Assembly: GCA_030748575.1 (NCBI GenBank)
Contig: JASMLR010000001.1
Span: 1 to 64,000 of the forward strand
Direction: 5' to 3'
Origin: Phycisphaerales bacterium
GTDB taxonomy: Bacteria > Planctomycetota > Phycisphaerae > Phycisphaerales > SM1A02
DNA length: 64,000 nucleotides
Positions within the stretch are counted from its first letter, which is position 1, and each line of letters starts with the position of its first letter. The position numbers and the translations under genes were made by a program. This document shows positions 18,001-25,817 of this stretch, piece by piece. The notes beneath the pieces were generated by a model. It was not told where the DNA came from, did not search any database, and was given only the letters and a program-made list of their open reading frames with translations.

Positions 18001-18122
18001 AAATCGTTGACGGGTTCCTGAGCGTGTCCGACAGCGTCTCAGATCGGGACGGGTGCGATCGCCTGTCGTCGATCGAACAAGTGCAGTTCGGAGATGGCGA
18101 GGTCGTTCATGTACGCAAGTGA
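15030..18122 (+). CDS. giant modular lipoprotein: alpha/beta hydrolase, EF-hands, ClpP-like domain, RTX-like end
   Basis: A 1030-residue exported lipoprotein. N-terminal lipobox LVLCGC. Residues about 70-320 are an HSL-type alpha/beta hydrolase with oxyanion HGGGW and catalytic triad Ser166 (GDSAGG), Asp262 and His292 (MLHGF). About 330-490 holds five EF-hand-like Ca loops (DINLDGSLEPGE, DLDGDQSGSLSRME, ELDHDGDGLLNRGE, DLNRDGLISVAE, DMDENGVVDRDE). About 495-660 is a ClpP/SDH-like domain with a candidate serine in EIASGGVDMF. About 665-940 is an uncharacterised domain containing FEEIFHLVHDAGIG, which might bind metal. The end has RTX-like Gly/Asp repeats (LRGNDQDNVLRGNAGDNTLF). The start at 15030 is chosen over 15024 because the GTAGGAG site then has normal spacing. 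Probable role: Ca-dependent extracytoplasmic esterase/protease. Confidence 0.8.
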   Translation: MLMSLVLCGCLSVPPLHADAQKMLDSGSFDVDAMLAMDPETLQAQFSGFAPQCGIDVAVVEDLTIDAGTRSIPCRFYNPDPETRLPLLVWMHGGGWVLGSLDSTDPTCRLIAARGGVAVLSIGYRLAPQHPFPAAVEDCEAVARWALRHAEELGVDPRRIAVGGDSAGGNLAAVTAASCGAGGGQSALKAQFLVYPALDALADTRSRRDYATGYFLESRQMDWFYTAYEPDRTRWGDPRLSPLRGEGFAQLPPTVLLVAQADVLRDEAVQYAAELIKAGVPVDLLVAPGMLHGFAGIWTRSDAFRSEFEQAIDLFASVMHGGAADPLSALDINLDGSLEPGEAADALRMMQADLHGGPLSVEDVHLLAATGPAWSRAELQELWEDLDGDQSGSLSRMELGGDLAVLAFELDHDGDGLLNRGEFDRIEQLRGDLFAEIETAGLFATMDLNRDGLISVAEAADDPELHSDADMDENGVVDRDELSEAMGAWSMPLEFEVGGDRAYAYGTIDGSTPGRVTELLIAHPEVRTLVLVDVPGSVDDDSNLRACRMIRSHGLATHVPAHGEIASGGVDMFCSGVRRTAEAGARIGVHSWGGLGEAGDTADRDDEAHDMYLEFFREMDIPESFYWFTVEAAGPADIHWMTQEELSRFGLVQDEAVVESAPLSLDLEVIHDPRLIDAGFTKQAVVPAPNGKPIRIIAMAGVPDIAVARARNLLRFFLTDVPGSRYGADKSAVANAMANNGAMLMMPTGHHQPGREPDVDAQPLFQDETPIDGSRWYLLNDWDHRDAAFEEIFHLVHDAGIGTWLPGALPEYQRKLDAEARRALRDGRWGLPIDPDVAEWIEELEAEDSLAQEYIASVIDTYYGLWSAFTERPGGMWGIYAAKTREELDRVDPAGKALVEAFLPPMMYGYEALIDPNFEGAFSLRFDPAYPYTHKSRYYVDATLTGTRDSDLRGNDQDNVLRGNAGDNTLFGGGGFDTAVFSGSRQEYEVEIVDGFLSVSDSVSDRDGCDRLSSIEQVQFGDGEVVHVRK

Positions 18123-18400
18123 AGCACTCGTGGATCAGCAACGCCGATGCCATTGGAGGCTCTGCGCATTGATGGCGCACTGCGCCGAGGGGCGTTCGCT
18201 GGCGCGGTGGCCGGATTCTCAATGTTGCGACCTGTGTGGGTGAGTACACCCCCGGGTCGTGACCGGCGCAGACCGAGCCGCGTGCGGGCTGCCTGAATTC
18301 ACAGGCGGGTCAGCATCGTCGCAGGGCGTCGCCCGGGTTCGGGCACATGACTGTGTGTGCTGCAGTGCGGGTGCGGGGGCCACGCGATAGGATGCCGCGC

Positions 18401-19534
18401 ATGGCAGAGCGACCAATCCGTATGGGCATGATTGGAGGCGGCACCGAGGCCTTCATCGGCGGCGTCCACCGGATGGCGGCGAGGCTGGACGACTCGATGC
18501 GTCTGGTTGCCGGCGCGTTGTCGTCAACGCCGGCCCGGTCGATGGAGAGTGGGCGGGCCCTTGGCTTGCAGCCGGACCGCTGTTATGGCACCTGGTCGGA
18601 CATGCTCGCCAAAGAGGCGGCCCTGCCGGAGCATGAGCGGATGGAGGCCGTCGTCATCGTGGCCCCGAACGACGTCCATGCCCCGGCCGCCACAGCGGCA
18701 CTCGAGGCTGGGTTCCACGTCGTCTGCGACAAACCACTCGCTGTCAGCACCGATGAGGCCGATGCGCTCGTCGCGGCGCAGCAGGCTTCTGGTCGCGTGT
18801 TTGCCGTGACGTACAACTACACGGGGTATCCGATGGTGCGGCAGGCGCGGCACGTGGTGCGGTCGGGCGGCATCGGCGCGGTGCGGCGTGTGATGGTCGA
18901 ATACCTGCAGGGCTGGCTCGCCACCCCGCTGGAGCAGTCCGGCCACAAGCAGGCAGGGTGGCGTACGGACCCGGCCCGGGCCGGCGCGGGCGTGTTGGGC
19001 GACATCGGATCGCACGCCGAAAACCTGATGACGTTTGTGACGGGCCTGACGGCTTCGGAGATCTGCAGCGATGTGTCGACCCACGTGGCGGGCCGGGCGG
19101 TGGAGGATGACGCCTCGGTGCTGCTCCGGTTCGGCGGCGGTGCTGTCGGCTCCTTGACGGCATCGCAGGTGTGTCCGGGAAGCCGCAACGGACTGAGCCT
19201 GCGAATCTGGGGCGAGCGGGGCGGGCTGGTGTGGCATCAAGAACGACCGTGCGAGTTGCTGCAGACCTCCCTTGAGGGGCCGGATGTGGTGCACCGAGCC
19301 GGAGACCCCGAACTCGCGCCAGTTGCAGCGGATGCGTGCCGGCTTCCGAGTGGCCATCCGGAGGGGTTTATCGAAGCCTTTGCAAACATCTATCGCGGCG
19401 CGGCCGCAGCGATGCGCGCCGGACGTGACGACGGCGAAGCATTCGGATATCCCGACGTGCGCGACGGTGCCCGCGGCGTGCACTTTGTCGCCGCTGCCCT
19501 GGCCGCTTCCGGTTGCGGGTGGACGCGGGTCTGA
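18401..19534 (+). CDS. Gfo/Idh/MocA family oxidoreductase
   Basis: A 377-residue NAD(P)-dependent sugar or polyol oxidoreductase. The Rossmann motif is MGMIGGGTEAFIGGVHRMA at the N-terminus; the signature EKP-type lysine appears as VVCDKPLAVS; a later GDIGSHAENLMTFVTG carries the conserved Asp/His active-site residues. Members oxidise or epimerise sugars, inositols and amino sugars; the substrate here is unknown. The start at 18401 is chosen because AGG at 18388-18390 is well spaced; an in-frame ATG at 18392 is possible. It converges with the CehA-like gene. Confidence 0.85.
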   Translation: MAERPIRMGMIGGGTEAFIGGVHRMAARLDDSMRLVAGALSSTPARSMESGRALGLQPDRCYGTWSDMLAKEAALPEHERMEAVVIVAPNDVHAPAATAALEAGFHVVCDKPLAVSTDEADALVAAQQASGRVFAVTYNYTGYPMVRQARHVVRSGGIGAVRRVMVEYLQGWLATPLEQSGHKQAGWRTDPARAGAGVLGDIGSHAENLMTFVTGLTASEICSDVSTHVAGRAVEDDASVLLRFGGGAVGSLTASQVCPGSRNGLSLRIWGERGGLVWHQERPCELLQTSLEGPDVVHRAGDPELAPVAADACRLPSGHPEGFIEAFANIYRGAAAAMRAGRDDGEAFGYPDVRDGARGVHFVAAALAASGCGWTRV

Positions 19535-19541
19535 AGTCCGG

Positions 19542-21890
19542 TCAGTGCAGGTCGTCGTCGAGCGGGCGGAGGTAGAGCCCGTACCCACCAACCCCGTTGA
19601 GCAGTTTGACCAGGATCTCATTCTCTCCGGGTTTCAGGTCGGCCTGGAACGTCTTGGCGTCGGGCGAGGCGGATTGCCAGGACGGATCGTCCCAGACCAG
19701 TTGCTCGCCGATCCAGATGCGGCACCCGTCGTCACTTCCGACTGTGAACGCAACGCGCCGCGCGTCGGGGCTGTGAAGCGTCGCCCTGGCATACACCACG
19801 GCATGGTCGGCGGCCGCCGTTCCGTCCGCGAAGTTCAGATGTCCGGTTTCAGATGCTTTGACCGGCGTCCAGTCGATCGGGTGGCCATCCTTGGTGCGCG
19901 GCGGTGTGACGTGCACCACGCCGGGTTCCGGAGCCTGCTGTGACGCCAGCGTGTCCATCGACGGGGCGTCGAAGTACCCGGTGACCTCCCAGTCTTGAAT
20001 GAAGGCCCCTGGAAGCCGGAAGGGGTGCTCCTTCTGGTGCCGCCTTGCCGCGTCCATGCCAAACCGCGCGACATAGGTATCGAAAAGATCGGCGTCGGGG
20101 ACTGCGCGGTCGCACGCGGCCCACGCGGTGTACGCAAGCGCCTGATCCGCCGTGGGGGCCACCACGATGGCGGCGATGTCCGCTCGGTAGGGGGTGATGC
20201 CGATCCGCTCCGCGGCCGTGATGCTCGTGGCCCGGACCAGTCGATCTTCGTCGGCCAGACCCGCTTCGATGGCGGATGCTGCCATGCGGGGATCTCGCAC
20301 GGCCGCCCGCAGGAGCATGGCTCGACCGTGCGGTCCACGGCGGGACCATTCGCCTTGGAGCGCGGCCCAGTCACCACCGGCCTGCGAGGCAATCACATGG
20401 GCAGCGGCGAGTGGGGGCGTCCACTGCCCATCGCCATCGGCGTCGATGCGGATCGGCCCGGTCACGGCGAGCGGCCGGATGGGTCGTCGTCGGTCGCGGA
20501 CGACGGGCGCCATGGATCGATCCGACTCGGCGATGACCGTCATCCAACTGTCCTGGGAGGCCTCAACTCGGAGCGGGCCAATCAGCATGGGTGGGGTGTA
20601 CCCATCTTCGGCGAGACTGAAGGCTGCCAACTCGTCTCCGTCTGCAAGCACACGAATTCGATCGACCGGAATCCACGGGGCTGCCTGCACGCCGATCGTC
20701 AGGTCGAAGGCGCCGCCATCCGGTGACACGAGGTCACCCGGGCCGCCGCCATCGGCCGAGACGGTCAGGAAGGGGCCCGTTGTTGCAAGGACAGCCCCGC
20801 GACGCACGGCTGCGGCGACGTCCTCGGGATCGATGGCCGTCGGATTGGCATCGTCCACACGCACGTAGGTTCTTGGAATGCCCGCAAAGTTCGACTCGAC
20901 CGTGTGCGAGTCGCTGTTGCCCATTGGCGCAATGCGTCGCCCGGCGTTGATCATGTTGATCCAGTCACGCATGACACTGTGGCTGCAACTGTCAACCGCT
21001 TCTTCGTCTGTCTCGGCGTCGTACCAGCCCCATCCGGCATTCTCGTTCATCACTTCAACGGCGTCGAAGTCCCAGGACCACTCGGGGTGACTCGACTCAG
21101 AAGTCCAGGGATTGAGTCCTCGGGCACCGAAGTAGTCAATGTCGCCCCACCGGGGATGGTTGACCTGAACGACCGGAACCGTGTCAAAGTCACTCGTGTT
21201 CAATCGCACTTCCGCAAAGAGCGCCGGCGCCGGTGCGGTCCAGTCGATGACCTCCGCGGAGGGATCCAATGGATACGCGTTGAAGTGGCCGTAGTCAGCC
21301 GAGATCTCGTTTCCGGCGACCGTCGTAAACCACGCATCTGCGCCAGTGGACTTCATGTCGGGCAGATAGTCGGTGTTGTGGTTGTGATCGGTGGCGACGG
21401 CAAACTCGACGCCTTCGCCGGCGATGGAGATCATGCGTTCCGGCATGTTGGAATCGCCGTGGCCGCTGTGTGTCAGCGTGTGCAGATGAAAGTCGCCGCC
21501 GGCCCATCCGGTGGTGTCGATGGCTGGGTCGATGGTTGCTTCCCAGTGCACGGTCGAGTCCGGCAGCAGATCGAGGTGGCATCTGGCCAGCCCGTACTCC
21601 ATGCCGCGGCTCGCGAGGACCTGCCACGAACCCGAAGGAACCGTCAACTCGGCTTCGCCGTCGATCGTGTAGACCACGTTGCGGCGAATCGCCAGCCGCG
21701 TCGGGTCGCCGTCGACGACATCGAAGATCTCACCCGGGTCCTCCCCGGTTCCCTTCAGGAAGGTCAAACGCACCGGAAGCGGCTGGCCGTCGCTGGTTGT
21801 GATCGTGACGTTCAGCGTCGACGTTGGTGTATCGGAGGTGGTGAGTGTGACGGGAGCGGCGATGGCGGCGATGCACAGGAGAGTCGTCAT
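19542..21890 (-). CDS. CehA/McbA-like PHP-domain metallohydrolase, secreted
   Basis: A 782-residue exported protein: signal peptide (1-12), an N-terminal beta domain (20-125), then a PHP phosphoesterase-type domain starting with the metal motif DFHLHT (His135, His137) and continuing with ATDHNH (Asp168, His169), a central VNHPRWGD and MGNSDSHT (final metal ligands). The CehA/McbA family of PHP proteins includes carbamate and phosphoester hydrolases. The last 150 residues hold a sugar-binding-like beta domain (FTVGSDDGCRIWIGEQLVWD, then LVKLLNGVGGYGLYLR) resembling PA14-type modules. Likely a periplasmic hydrolase; substrate unknown. Confidence 0.82.
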   Translation of the reverse strand: MTTLLCIAAIAAPVTLTTSDTPTSTLNVTITTSDGQPLPVRLTFLKGTGEDPGEIFDVVDGDPTRLAIRRNVVYTIDGEAELTVPSGSWQVLASRGMEYGLARCHLDLLPDSTVHWEATIDPAIDTTGWAGGDFHLHTLTHSGHGDSNMPERMISIAGEGVEFAVATDHNHNTDYLPDMKSTGADAWFTTVAGNEISADYGHFNAYPLDPSAEVIDWTAPAPALFAEVRLNTSDFDTVPVVQVNHPRWGDIDYFGARGLNPWTSESSHPEWSWDFDAVEVMNENAGWGWYDAETDEEAVDSCSHSVMRDWINMINAGRRIAPMGNSDSHTVESNFAGIPRTYVRVDDANPTAIDPEDVAAAVRRGAVLATTGPFLTVSADGGGPGDLVSPDGGAFDLTIGVQAAPWIPVDRIRVLADGDELAAFSLAEDGYTPPMLIGPLRVEASQDSWMTVIAESDRSMAPVVRDRRRPIRPLAVTGPIRIDADGDGQWTPPLAAAHVIASQAGGDWAALQGEWSRRGPHGRAMLLRAAVRDPRMAASAIEAGLADEDRLVRATSITAAERIGITPYRADIAAIVVAPTADQALAYTAWAACDRAVPDADLFDTYVARFGMDAARRHQKEHPFRLPGAFIQDWEVTGYFDAPSMDTLASQQAPEPGVVHVTPPRTKDGHPIDWTPVKASETGHLNFADGTAAADHAVVYARATLHSPDARRVAFTVGSDDGCRIWIGEQLVWDDPSWQSASPDAKTFQADLKPGENEILVKLLNGVGGYGLYLRPLDDDLH

Positions 21891-21908
21891 GGCCGCATGG
21901 TAGGGGGG

Positions 21909-23663
21909 CTACTCCATCCCGAGGGCGACTCTGAGGGGCCCAAGATAGGCTTCAAAGTGCGATGCCCGGCCAACGGCTGATCTGTTGATCGGCTTTCGCA
22001 CCTGATCCATGCTCGGTGTCGCGGCGACCCGCCTGCTTTCGTGGAAGCGAAGAATGTCTTCGGTCCAGGGAAGATCAAGAAACTCAAGGACACCCTGAAG
22101 TACCTGCTGCGGGTTGGCAGTCAAGTCCTCGTAGCGGAGCTCAAGCATCGGGAGCTCGCAGGCCTCGGCCCAGTGCCGCATGATGCGGCGTTCCTGCATG
22201 ATCGTGCGTCCCAGGTGCTCCAGATCCGCTGTGAATGCCATGCGTGACGTGAACGACTGGCTGTAGCACGACAACGCCGTGTCCATCGGGTCGCGGACCA
22301 CGTGCAGAACGCGGGCATTTGGAAGCAGCAGGTTGGCGATGCCGACGTTCAGGTAGTTCATCGGCAACTTGTCGGTGAGGAAGGTTCCACCATCTTGTGC
22401 GTGCCTGGTGACTTCCTCGACATAGATGTCCCGAGCCGCTTCCACGGCTGCGACGTCTGCCGATGCGAGCGTTCCAGGGAACCCATCGGTGCCGCATGCT
22501 CCCGCCAGATGCTGGATGGCCATCGGCATGGCGGGACTCTCGCCGCACGGGCGGACATCCGGATGCGCCGACAAAATCTGCTCGGTCAAGGTCGTGCCAC
22601 TGCGATACATGCCAACGATCAGCACCGGAGTGAACGGGGCTTCCGACGCATGCGGCAGTCGGCGCAGGCTTTGGGCGTCCAGGGTCTCGATCATGGTGTC
22701 GACGAACTGCTCTCGCGCGTCCGGATTCCACCTCCCTCGGTGCGTCTGGTTTCCCTGCGTCCAACATCGAAACGCGTCATCGAACCGCCCAGCCTGCTCG
22801 TAGGCCCGCCCAAGCCGCATCAGCACGTTGGACTTGTGTGAAGCGATGCCGCGATTGGTGGCGAGGTATCGCTCCATGGCGGCGATCGCCTCTTCGGGGT
22901 GGCCGAGTCGCTGCTGCACGCGTGCCCAGGCTGTGACGGTGGAGAAACTCGGCGTGCCCGCCTCCAGAAGCGGTGCCAATTGGTCAGCGGCCGCATCGCT
23001 CTGGCCCATGGATTCGAGCGTTTCGGCGAGGCCGGCCTGGGCTGACTGGAGGGAAGGGTCGAGCTCAATAGCACGCCTGAAGCATGCTTCAGCCTCGTCG
23101 AGGCGATCATTAAAGCGGTGGGCGGTGCCGAGGCGGACGTGGTGCGCCGCGACATGGGGTTCGCGGTCGAGCAACGCTCTGGCGAAGCGATCGGGTATGG
23201 GGAAGGCGCCCCGTGATAAGTCGGCGTCGGCAAGCCGGGCGAGAATCACCAGGTCGTCGGGGGCAAGTTCGTGGGCTCGCTCCAGCGACACCGCGGCACT
23301 CGGCGCGTCGGACGTGGCCAGTTCTGCGCGGCCACGAAGATGCCAGAGCGTGGGACTGTCGGGGTACTCCAGTGTGCCTTTCCTCGCCAGTCTCAGCGAG
23401 GCTTCGAACTCCCGTCGTTCGTTGGCCGCAGCGCAGGCGAGCGTGAAGATCCGCTCGCTCGCGTTGCCTGCCATGGCTACTGCAACGAGCGGGGTGGCGA
23501 TCTCGGCCACTCTCGACTGGGGCTCCAGAATCGTTCCCAACGCTTCCAGCGCGGCGGCGTCCCGCGGACGTCGCTGCAGCATTCGGTGAATCAGGCGTTC
23601 GGCCTTCTCGGGCGTCTCGGACGCGGCGATGGCGGCGGGATCCTGTCGTTCACGTCGTGCCAT
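21909..23663 (-). CDS. TPR protein with C-terminal sulfotransferase domain
   Basis: A 584-residue protein. Residues about 10-330 are tetratricopeptide repeats (for example AHHVRLGTAHRFNDRLDEAE, then FRRAIELDPS). From about 345 a PAPS-dependent sulfotransferase begins with the 5'-phosphosulfate loop VGMYRSGTTLTEQIL; the 3'-phosphate motif VVRDPMDTALSCYSQSF follows near residue 450. This TPR-plus-Sulfotransfer_3 arrangement is common in marine bacteria and planctomycetes and is often linked to cell-surface or secondary-metabolite sulfation. The acceptor is unknown. The CehA-like gene follows 18 bases downstream on the same strand. Confidence 0.85.
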   Translation of the reverse strand: MARRERQDPAAIAASETPEKAERLIHRMLQRRPRDAAALEALGTILEPQSRVAEIATPLVAVAMAGNASERIFTLACAAANERREFEASLRLARKGTLEYPDSPTLWHLRGRAELATSDAPSAAVSLERAHELAPDDLVILARLADADLSRGAFPIPDRFARALLDREPHVAAHHVRLGTAHRFNDRLDEAEACFRRAIELDPSLQSAQAGLAETLESMGQSDAAADQLAPLLEAGTPSFSTVTAWARVQQRLGHPEEAIAAMERYLATNRGIASHKSNVLMRLGRAYEQAGRFDDAFRCWTQGNQTHRGRWNPDAREQFVDTMIETLDAQSLRRLPHASEAPFTPVLIVGMYRSGTTLTEQILSAHPDVRPCGESPAMPMAIQHLAGACGTDGFPGTLASADVAAVEAARDIYVEEVTRHAQDGGTFLTDKLPMNYLNVGIANLLLPNARVLHVVRDPMDTALSCYSQSFTSRMAFTADLEHLGRTIMQERRIMRHWAEACELPMLELRYEDLTANPQQVLQGVLEFLDLPWTEDILRFHESRRVAATPSMDQVRKPINRSAVGRASHFEAYLGPLRVALGME

Positions 23664-23696
23664 GACCGCATTGTGTCAGGTCGGTGCCGCGTCTGC

Positions 23697-24398
23697 TCAG
23701 CGACGCCGGCGGCGGCGGAGCCCGAGCAGGCCGGCGACTCCGACGAGCATTGCGGACGCTGGTTCCGGAATGGACGCCCCGGTCAGGCGATACGCGAGGT
23801 TGTCGGACGTCGAGATGAGCGGCGCGAAGACGTAGTTCCCCCCGGGGCTGGCTGCCCATGCAGAGTCATCACCGAGCGTGCTTGTGGCGACGCCCACCCA
23901 CCCGTTGTCCGGATAGGGGTTCGACATGATGACACTGAGGAAGTAGCCGCCGGCGGCGAGCGTCGCATCGATCTCAAGTCGAATCAGGAGCCCTTCGCCG
24001 GTCCAGGACTCGATGATCTGGGGAGCGGCCATGCTGGAGTGCACATCGCCGATGAGACTTTCACTGGCCGCCGAGAGATCACTGTAGATGTTGACCTCAT
24101 ACGCCTCAATGCTCTCCGGCCCGCTGTAGAAGTAGGAGCCGGCCAGCACAAACTCGACGGCTTCGAGGTCTGCCGTCGTGTTGAGCGTGAAGTTGTCCAC
24201 GGCGGCCAGATCGCTGGCCAATGGCGATTCAGGGACAAACCGCATGCTTCCGACCATGTTGCCCGCCAGCCCGCTGCCGTTGTCTGGTCCAATATTGTCA
24301 AAGAAGGTTTCAGCGGCTGCGGGGCTGGCGAGGAAGAGGCAACACGTCAGGATGAGCAATCGCGGGCGTGGCACTGGGGCGTTCTCTCGTCGCGGCAT
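23697..24398 (-). CDS. PEP-CTERM exported protein
   Basis: A 233-residue secreted protein: signal peptide with a long cationic n-region (MPRRENAPVPRPR) and hydrophobic core ending at SPAAAE, a beta-rich body, and a C-terminal PEP-CTERM sorting signal IPEPASAMLVGVAGLLGLRRRRRR, i.e. PEP motif, membrane segment and basic tail. Such proteins are processed by an exosortase and tied to extracellular polysaccharide; no exosortase is in this window. The body matches no family I recognise. The ATG at 24398 has AGGAG 8 bases upstream. Confidence 0.88.
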   Translation of the reverse strand: MPRRENAPVPRPRLLILTCCLFLASPAAAETFFDNIGPDNGSGLAGNMVGSMRFVPESPLASDLAAVDNFTLNTTADLEAVEFVLAGSYFYSGPESIEAYEVNIYSDLSAASESLIGDVHSSMAAPQIIESWTGEGLLIRLEIDATLAAGGYFLSVIMSNPYPDNGWVGVATSTLGDDSAWAASPGGNYVFAPLISTSDNLAYRLTGASIPEPASAMLVGVAGLLGLRRRRRR

Positions 24399-24445
24399 GT
24401 GTTTCTCCTGAGCGTGTATGCCGCGTAACGTGAGGGATTCGGAGG

Positions 24446-24489
24446 ATGTGGCCGATTGACGCCACAGCAACATCTAAAGTCGGCCACAT
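24446..24489. promoter_or_regulatory. inverted repeat upstream of the PEP-CTERM gene
   Basis: Perfect 10-base inverted arms ATGTGGCCGA (24446-24455) and TCGGCCACAT (24480-24489), separated by 24 bases, lie 48-91 bases upstream of the PEP-CTERM start. The wide spacer is more like paired operator half-sites than a hairpin terminator. No regulator is adjacent, so the role is a guess. Confidence 0.3.
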
Positions 24490-24558
24490 TTGCGCATTAG
24501 GCCCATACAAACCACCTAGGCCGCAAATCCCGGTGTGTGAGACCCTTTCTGAGGACGT

Positions 24559-25071
24559 TCAGGCGAGGTCCGACGTGTCGAGCCCTTTCGGCCGGGGGAG
24601 GGTGCGGTCCCGATCCGCAGCAGGGGCCTTGCGGGGAGGGAGCGGAATCCCCCGCGCGGCCAACGCCGCGCGGGTGGCCTCCGAGGCGTGGCAGGCGAGC
24701 ATCGTGTCGATGCCGGACCCGTAGGGCGGGCAGAGATCGATGACCTCCACGGTGCCGGGCCGCCGGGGAGGGGCCGGCGCGGCCAGGGCGGTCGTCAGCA
24801 GATAGGCGTACAGGCCCGCATCGTCCAGGTGGTCGGTGTGGACGAGGAACACGCCTCGGGCGGCGAGCGCGTCAATCAGCGTCGTCAGGACCTTCGCCGC
24901 GTCGTCCCGCTGAACCCCTTCGGGGTCGGGGAGGTCCAGCCCGTCTGCGCGGAGTCTGGAGACCCATGAAGGGGCTGTTTCCGGGTCCCAGGCCCGGGCC
25001 GCGGCCAGCCAGGCTGCGACAGCGTCTTTGGTCGCCAGATCGGAATGGTGCTGTTCGGGCTGCATGATCAC
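24559..25071 (-). CDS. hypothetical protein
   Basis: A 170-residue, Ala-, Pro- and Arg-rich cytoplasmic protein with no signal peptide or membrane helix and no family I recognise. A central hydrophobic helix-strand section (TTLIDALAARGVFLVHTDHL) and a C-terminal CPPYGSGIDTMLACHASEAT segment look ordered. The start is GTG at 25071 with AGGAG at normal spacing; an ATG two codons later is possible. Coding character is good (third-position GC as in its neighbours). It is divergent from the lipoprotein at 25179. Confidence 0.6.
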   Translation of the reverse strand: MIMQPEQHHSDLATKDAVAAWLAAARAWDPETAPSWVSRLRADGLDLPDPEGVQRDDAAKVLTTLIDALAARGVFLVHTDHLDDAGLYAYLLTTALAAPAPPRRPGTVEVIDLCPPYGSGIDTMLACHASEATRAALAARGIPLPPRKAPAADRDRTLPRPKGLDTSDLA

Positions 25072-25178
25072 GGCAGGTCTCCTGTCGGTCGGAGCCTAGA
25101 TGGACCGGGGCAGGTGTTCGGGGAGCCGCGCCAAAACGCAGGCCGGTGCCTCAATTCCGATCTCGCTAGGCTCTCGGC

Positions 25179-25754
25179 ATGCGAGCGATCCTGATCAGTT
25201 GGGCCTTGTGTCTCATCGGCTGCGCGCCAACCCTTCAGGGGCCGCTTGATGTGCCCGAGTCAACGGCTGCGTCGGCCACCCTCGGCCACGGATACGGGCT
25301 GCTCCTTCCGGTGCTGCAGGACGAGTCGTCCGCGACGCTCATCTTCGGGGTCAAGCACGGATCACCGCCGTTGCAGGCGCTCGTGCGGCGAATCAGCGAC
25401 GCGTCCGCCAACGCGCACCGGGACCTCCTTGCCATGCTGCCCGATCCGCCGCCACTGAAAGCCGGGAGCGATGGTCTTCCACTCATCGAGGTCAGTACCC
25501 GCAACCACATGGCCAACCAGGAAGCGGCCGGGTTGCTGCTCGCAGGCAAGCAGTTCAATCGGCGGATGATTCTGGCGCAGCAGAAGGCCTGTGCCTATAT
25601 CGCGGCCCTTGCGGACACGCTCTCCAAGGCCGATCCAAATGCGGAGCGGTCGGCATTGATGGCGGCGGTGGCCCGTGAATTCTCGCAATTCGACGGGGAA
25701 CTCCGTGACATGCTCACCACGGCCGAACCATCGGTGAGCGTCAGCCCGTCGTGA
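25179..25754 (+). CDS. hypothetical lipoprotein
   Basis: A 191-residue exported protein starting with a lipoprotein signal (MRAILISWALCLIGC, lipobox LIGC). The mature part has a beta-like section (GLLLPVLQDESSATLIFGVK) followed by amphipathic helices rich in Ala, Arg and Asp (about 65-170). No conserved family or catalytic motif is recognised. It converges with the cyclase gene (64-base gap). Role unknown. Confidence 0.65.
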   Translation: MRAILISWALCLIGCAPTLQGPLDVPESTAASATLGHGYGLLLPVLQDESSATLIFGVKHGSPPLQALVRRISDASANAHRDLLAMLPDPPPLKAGSDGLPLIEVSTRNHMANQEAAGLLLAGKQFNRRMILAQQKACAYIAALADTLSKADPNAERSALMAAVAREFSQFDGELRDMLTTAEPSVSVSPS

Positions 25755-25817
25755 GCGTGCGTGGGGAATGGGCGGACCTGGGGGTCCTCAGGGTGGCTGG
25801 GCGAATGCCCTGGATGG

